Source of the DNA: JANQOZ01 sp045106555
GTDB taxonomy: Bacteria; Pseudomonadota; Gammaproteobacteria; Xanthomonadales; SZUA-38
Reading direction: 5' to 3'
Assembly (NCBI GenBank): GCA_045106555.1
Contig: JBGCET010000002.1
Coordinates: forward strand, 186,001 to 250,000
DNA: 64,000 nucleotides
The translations under genes and the position numbers were made by a program. This document shows positions 60,104 through 64,000 of this stretch, piece after piece. How positions within the stretch are numbered: position 1 is the stretch's first letter; every line of letters starts with the position of its first letter. A model generated the notes under the pieces. That model worked only from the letters and a program-made list of their open reading frames with translations, searched no databases and had not been told where the DNA came from.

Positions 60104-61164
60104 AGCCCCCCGGAATCGGCATGTTGTCTGGTTGAGTCATTCAGCGGTGTGGTTAGCCCTTCAATCGTGGGCCTCAGTAACGCATCAATGGTGTGGGCAA
60201 ATTGGCGCAGCAGTGCTAGAGCATCGCCACCGCTAACGCCCAGATAGACATTGTCTGGATTCACCTGGGCATTGTGTGCCGCATTGGTCACACTCACCGC
60301 CCAGCGCAAGCGAACCAGTGCGGGCAGCAAGGCCAGTTCATCAGCCGCCAGCGGGTAGGCCTGATGATAGGCTTGGATCAGCGCCACACATCGTTCTACC
60401 CGAACCTCTTCCTCTTCGTCCTCGCCCATCATCACGTAAGCCGCAGCGATGGCCGGTTCACAGACTCTGGGTGTGGCCACCATATCGCCGAAGTCGATAA
60501 CCCCACATACACGGCAATCGCCGTCGGGCGAGGGGTCCAGCAGGATGTTCATGTCATTGCCGTCGCCGTGGATGGCTGCCCGCTCTAAATCGTCGAGCTG
60601 GGCTGACAGCGTTTGATCAAAATGGTCGGCAACGCGTTCTACCAATTCGCGATCAGGCGTATTCGATAGGGCCTTGGAGCGTTCTCGTAACCACTGTGAT
60701 TGGCGCAGATCCCACTCGTAGTGTCGGTCAAGGCAGGGGTGCTTGAAGCTTGCCAACGCTTGGTTCAGTTGACCGAGCGTGCAACCGACGCTAGCGGCAG
60801 TCGACGAACGCCATGGCCTTTGGTTGGCCATTAGGTCGCCCGGCAATAGACTGATCAGCCAGCCTAGACGATGCCCCGCAACTGGGTCGTCAAAGGTGAC
60901 CGTGGAATTGCCCGCGGGAGTTTTCAGAACTTTGGGAACCTGGGCGCGGGGCATTTCCCGGTGCAGGTGGGCCAGCGCCTGAATTTGTAAATCTACCAGT
61001 GACGGATCACATCCGGGGTGCATGATCTTGAACACGAAATCCCCCCGATTGCTGAAAACTCGCAGATTGTGATCGCGCTCGCCAGGCAGCAACTCAACGC
61101 GCCCACTAAGCTCGTAGTGTGTGCGCAAAAACTGCTCTACGGATGAGAGGTCAGGTAGAGACAT
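60100..61164 (-). CDS. APH-fold small-molecule kinase (hydroxylysine kinase-like)
   Basis: An ~354-residue kinase. The N-lobe is around ELLPGERDHNLRVFSNRGDF with Lys in FVFKIMHPG. The catalytic loop AAIHGDGNDMNILLDP carries HGDxxxxN, and the metal site is VCGVIDFGDM. Its closest layout is hydroxylysine kinase (AGPHD1/HYKK), which acts before the AGXT2L phospho-lyase encoded by the overlapping next gene. These two domains are fused in some bacteria, which supports a joint pathway. The start could be ATG 61164 or GTG 61203; neither has a clear ribosome site. Confidence 0.85.
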   Translation of the reverse strand: MSLPDLSSVEQFLRTHYELSGRVELLPGERDHNLRVFSNRGDFVFKIMHPGCDPSLVDLQIQALAHLHREMPRAQVPKVLKTPAGNSTVTFDDPVAGHRLGWLISLLPGDLMANQRPWRSSTAASVGCTLGQLNQALASFKHPCLDRHYEWDLRQSQWLRERSKALSNTPDRELVERVADHFDQTLSAQLDDLERAAIHGDGNDMNILLDPSPDGDCRVCGVIDFGDMVATPRVCEPAIAAAYVMMGEDEEEEVRVERCVALIQAYHQAYPLAADELALLPALVRLRWAVSVTNAAHNAQVNPDNVYLGVSGGDALALLRQFAHTIDALLRPTIEGLTTPLNDSTRQHADSGGL

Positions 61165-61321
61165 GATCAGTAGCGGATGGCGCTCGGCGGTATTGGCGCA
61201 CACTAACCGATAGTGCTGATGACGACAACACTAGTTCGACGGCGTTTTTCGACGGAAGAAACGTACCTGTCGATCCGCGTAGCGGGTTACAGCGTTTGCT
61301 TGAACGATAGCGGCGATATTG

Positions 61322-62752
61322 CTACCGAAATCCGATAACCACCGCTTGGATACCAAGGTCTTCGTTGCCGGTCCATCCACCCGATATCGCTTGTACAATA
61401 AAGTAATAACGTCTTTCCAAATTGTTGACGGTTGTGGCGATGGCTGGCGTTGATTCGCTTCGGTAGTCTGTCGATGCACCGCTTGATTCAACGATGGCCA
61501 ATACCGTAGCGGAATTGGAACCCAGCGCAGCTGATGCTAAAAATAGACTCACGTTACTGGCAGCATCGTCTCGGAAATAGACAATCATTTCCTCAATGAC
61601 ATCACCATCTCTCAGTTGTAACGGCGCTGAAAGGGATCCAATGTTTGACTGGGGAAACACCACTGACCTGAAAATCTGGGAAGGAATGCTGCCATCGGTT
61701 GTCCTGAATGCCGCTGCGCCGATTGTTAGGTACTGAAGATCCGTTGGTTTTGGCACCAGGGTGCCTTCCCCATCAACAAATACGGGTGTGGGTGTTGCGC
61801 TCGAATGGCTCAGGTCGTTTATCCGCAGGTCGCCGCTGGCAACGTGCAGGGTGGCCTGGGGGTTGCTGGTGCGAATACCTACGCGGCGATTGCCTCGAAC
61901 CGACAGGATATTGCCCACCGATGAGTTAAAGATATGCATCACGTCATCAGCGGTATTGGGCGCTGAGTTTGCGGCAATGGTCCAGAATGTGGGGTCGGGT
62001 TCGGAATAAAAACTCAAACGGGCAAAGTCCTGCTGGGTCTCTATCAGTGCCGCCGTGGGAACGTTCAGGGAGCTGTTGTGGCGAATAGAAAACGGCGCCA
62101 CCGCGTTGGCCACACCCTGTACCTGCACGCCGGTATTGTTTTGCAGCCGTCCGTTGTCAGAAGCGAGCCAGTCGCTATCGGGTACCGGCTCCTGGCAGGT
62201 GATGCCGCCATCAATCGCCACTTGCCTGATCGCTGAACCCACAGGGCAGGTGCTGCTGATACGGCGCTGAACCTGGGCAGTATCAATTTGACTGGTGCCC
62301 ACAGAGCCTGCCGCCAGGTCTGCCGATTGGATGCTGCCATCGGCAATTTCCGCGCCGGAAACCGCATCGATTCCGACAAATTGGGCATGCAGTGCATAGG
62401 GTGTCGCCGAGAGGTTTTGTCTGGGCGAAAGCGTGGTGAAATTGCCTGAACCCTGGCGTACGCGAACCTCTATCCACACGGCCTCGCCGGCGAAGATGGC
62501 GTCGCCGAAATCCAATTGGGTGCTAAATATACCGTTGGTCAGCGTTAACGTCTGGCTCTCGTGAGGCGCCAGAGAGTTACCGCCGGATACGGCGTCGAAT
62601 GGCTCAAATTCGAAGTTTATGGGTCCGTCTACGGTCACGCCGGTACTTTTCAGCTCACCTTGAAACGTAAAACTGGTTCCCAGCGGTGCTGATACGGCGT
62701 GACCAAGCAAGAACAGGCTGAAAACGCCTAAGGTTTTGATGAGGTTTCTCAT
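61322..62752 (-). CDS. Exported tail-fibre-like surface protein
   Basis: A 476-residue exported protein. ATG 62752 is chosen because GGAGG lies nine bases upstream and a signal peptide follows (LIKTLGVFSLFLLGHAVSA). The N-terminal domain (GTSFTFQGELKSTGVTVDGP ... FEFEPFDAVSGG ... VRVRQGSGNFTTLSPRQNLS ... TPYALHAQF) is paralogous to the protein at 22799. The middle (VGIRTSNPQATLHVASGDLR) is the classic phage tail-fibre/peptidase-adjacent motif found upstream of trimerising C-terminal regions. It probably forms a surface fibre. The C-terminal 140 residues are beta-rich and unrecognised. Confidence 0.8.
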   Translation of the reverse strand: MRNLIKTLGVFSLFLLGHAVSAPLGTSFTFQGELKSTGVTVDGPINFEFEPFDAVSGGNSLAPHESQTLTLTNGIFSTQLDFGDAIFAGEAVWIEVRVRQGSGNFTTLSPRQNLSATPYALHAQFVGIDAVSGAEIADGSIQSADLAAGSVGTSQIDTAQVQRRISSTCPVGSAIRQVAIDGGITCQEPVPDSDWLASDNGRLQNNTGVQVQGVANAVAPFSIRHNSSLNVPTAALIETQQDFARLSFYSEPDPTFWTIAANSAPNTADDVMHIFNSSVGNILSVRGNRRVGIRTSNPQATLHVASGDLRINDLSHSSATPTPVFVDGEGTLVPKPTDLQYLTIGAAAFRTTDGSIPSQIFRSVVFPQSNIGSLSAPLQLRDGDVIEEMIVYFRDDAASNVSLFLASAALGSNSATVLAIVESSGASTDYRSESTPAIATTVNNLERRYYFIVQAISGGWTGNEDLGIQAVVIGFR

Positions 62753-62892
62753 GCCAACTTTCCTCCGTTCATCACTGAAAATGGTGTCAGCGGTTGATTC
62801 ATTGGGAGGCATACGTGTAATGATGGAAAAAGGGGCCATGCAGGAACAACAGGTCTGGAAGATTCCAAGAGGGGTGAGCTATGCGCCTTGCC

Positions 62893-62921
62893 AAAAAAAG
62901 GGCACCTCAATCGGTGCCCTT
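62893..62921 (-). terminator. Terminator overlapping the rtcB stop codon
   Basis: On the minus strand AAGGGCACC, a six-base loop and GGTGCCCTT are followed by TTTTT. The left arm is formed by the last sense codons of rtcB, and the stop codon TGA sits in the loop (62907-62909). Confidence 0.85.
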
Positions 62922-64000
62922 GATGTTAGCCACGGGGTACAGCCGGTTGGCCACTCGGGCAATGCCCTCGGTTTCCAGCACTCGCAGCACCTCGTCCAGG
63001 TCTTTGTAGACATGGCCGCACTCGTCTAGCGGTGTTCGCCGGGTGTTGCCCACAATACCTTCCACCTCAACGCCGCCTAGCGTTCGCTTGATGTAGCGCA
63101 TCTCAGCGTCGATATCGTCGTGCAGTTCAGCCAGTTCCCGCTTGGCTTTTCCGCGAGCCATCACACGGCCGGAACCATGGTTGACCGAGCAGCCCGACTC
63201 AAACGCACCTTTAAGCGGGTAAAGAATCGCTGCACCGTCCAGCATTGACCCTGGAACCAGGCAAGGGTGACCGGTGGTTTCCCACTTTGTGCCCTTAAGG
63301 TCCGGGTGTCCCGCCGGAAACGCGCGGGTCGCCCCTTTACGGTGCACAAATCCTTTTTTGCTGCTGCCATCGGGCAGGACCAACGTTTCTTCCTGCACCA
63401 GGTTGTGTGAGATTTCATAAAACACCTCGCCGGATGCATCAAAAACGTTGGCCAAAGCCTTTTGCACGCCCCGCACAATAATGTGCCGGTTAGCCACCGC
63501 ATAGTTGGCCGCCGAGTTGTGGTGAGCCCAGTACTCACGTCCCAGGGGTTCATCCACTCGCAGCCACGACTCCTCGCGACGGTTTTTCGCCAGCCCGCGA
63601 AGCGCTGCGCCCTCGTAGAAATAGTGATTCGCCGTTTGCCAGCCGTAACCGCGGCTACCGCAGTGAATCATCACCCACACCGAGCCGTCGTTGACGTCCA
63701 CCTGCATCTCTACAAAGTGGTTGCCGCCGCCCACCGAACCGATTTGCGGGGCCGCCTTATTGCGGGCCCGAGCGATTCGATCGGTGTCCAGCACCTGCTC
63801 ATCCACCGGGATGTACTGACGTTCGCAAACGTCTGCCGATACGCCAATGGCCTGTGCGCCCACCCGAAAAATATCGTCGATCTTGGTGTTGGCAATCCGC
63901 GGCATATGCTTGGGCCGTTTGCTGCCAACGCCGGTAGCAATCCGCAGCTCAACCTCGTCAATCCAGCGACGACGTTTTTCCCAGTCGGCAACGTCAGCCG
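62907..64000 (-). CDS. rtcB: RtcB-family RNA ligase, 3' part
   Basis: The frame is open to the right edge, so the N-terminus is missing; about 364 residues are visible. RtcB joins 2',3'-cyclic phosphate or 3'-phosphate RNA ends to 5'-OH ends using GTP and Mn. Family blocks are GSVGGGNHFVEMQ, MIHCGSRGYGWQ, ISHNLVQEE, and VHRKGATRAFPAG with the guanylylated His. The end is EGIARVANRLYPVANIKGTD. The visible sequence includes the metal- and GMP-binding core. A methionine-initiated shorter frame at 63905 is an internal Met, not the start. No RtcA or RtcR gene is seen in the window. Confidence 0.95.
   Translation of the reverse strand, partial: ADVADWEKRRRWIDEVELRIATGVGSKRPKHMPRIANTKIDDIFRVGAQAIGVSADVCERQYIPVDEQVLDTDRIARARNKAAPQIGSVGGGNHFVEMQVDVNDGSVWVMIHCGSRGYGWQTANHYFYEGAALRGLAKNRREESWLRVDEPLGREYWAHHNSAANYAVANRHIIVRGVQKALANVFDASGEVFYEISHNLVQEETLVLPDGSSKKGFVHRKGATRAFPAGHPDLKGTKWETTGHPCLVPGSMLDGAAILYPLKGAFESGCSVNHGSGRVMARGKAKRELAELHDDIDAEMRYIKRTLGGVEVEGIVGNTRRTPLDECGHVYKDLDEVLRVLETEGIARVANRLYPVANIKGTD

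Noticed and set aside
61231..61491. An 86-codon minus-strand frame at the end of the surface-protein gene
   Set aside because: It overlaps the last 170 bases of the 61322-62752 gene in another frame and its translation has no features.

Overview
The window reads as a chromosomal segment of a free-living, aerobic, probably marine gammaproteobacterium of mid GC content. PurT, TruC, monomeric NADP isocitrate dehydrogenase, MipA/OmpV, DUF3192, DUF4124 and a diheme cytochrome b561 all fit that class. Two large Ser/Thr kinase-TPR receptors, a TIGR02999-type ECF sigma factor and several exported proteins ending in an F-x-D-G-F-E-like tail suggest a lineage near Lysobacterales, Wenzhouxiangella or Woeseia. 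That placement is inference. I see no rRNA, tRNA, CRISPR array, insertion sequence, prophage or recognised anti-phage system. Coding density is high and no gap above 300 bases lacks a gene or gene remnant.

Layout. 1-2420: 5' part of purT, an MFS exporter and a DUF3192 lipoprotein. 2515-13451: two divergent MFP-RND pumps; the right-hand one is followed directly by a kinase-TPR gene. 13571-15177: MscS channel and a CarD/TRCF-type regulator with its own promoter and terminator. 15225-19191: a tightly overlapping four-gene catabolic-looking operon (DUF1838 exported protein, FAD monooxygenase, racemase/decarboxylase-superfamily enzyme, MFS carrier). 19383-25271: TPR/TonB-like protein, a solitary mini flagellar-type protein, exported RidA, a decayed AraC regulator, a DUF4124 protein, a cell-surface protein and a DUF2189 membrane protein. 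25482-30881: a choice-of-anchor surface protein, a LysR regulator divergent from two overlapping methyltransferase genes, and a DUF3127 OB-fold protein with an SSB-like tail. 31065-33454: an aminotransferase coupled to an exported 2-hydroxyacid dehydrogenase.

33488-37366 is a same-strand run of a cohesin-like surface protein, a Popeye-like membrane sensor and a Calx-beta surface protein. 37398-43311 holds a thioesterase, a GFA zinc protein, MipA/OmpV, TruC, and an ECF sigma factor with its kinase-TPR partner. 43520-50514 holds a large BNR/VPS10 propeller protein, isocitrate dehydrogenase, and a convergent cytochrome b561 / cytochrome c' pair. 51462-56215 has two more tailed surface proteins (FG-GAP and DUF1565) around an AlkD-like repair protein and a GNAT. 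56402-64000 has an Lrp-racemase pair, a PD40 propeller protein, a class III aminotransferase overlapping an APH-fold kinase (phosphoryl-amine lyase type pathway), another surface protein and rtcB, which runs off the right edge.

The most unusual theme is that five exported proteins of unrelated architecture carry the same short acidic-aromatic tail. This suggests a shared C-terminal sorting or secretion signal that I cannot match to a named family.
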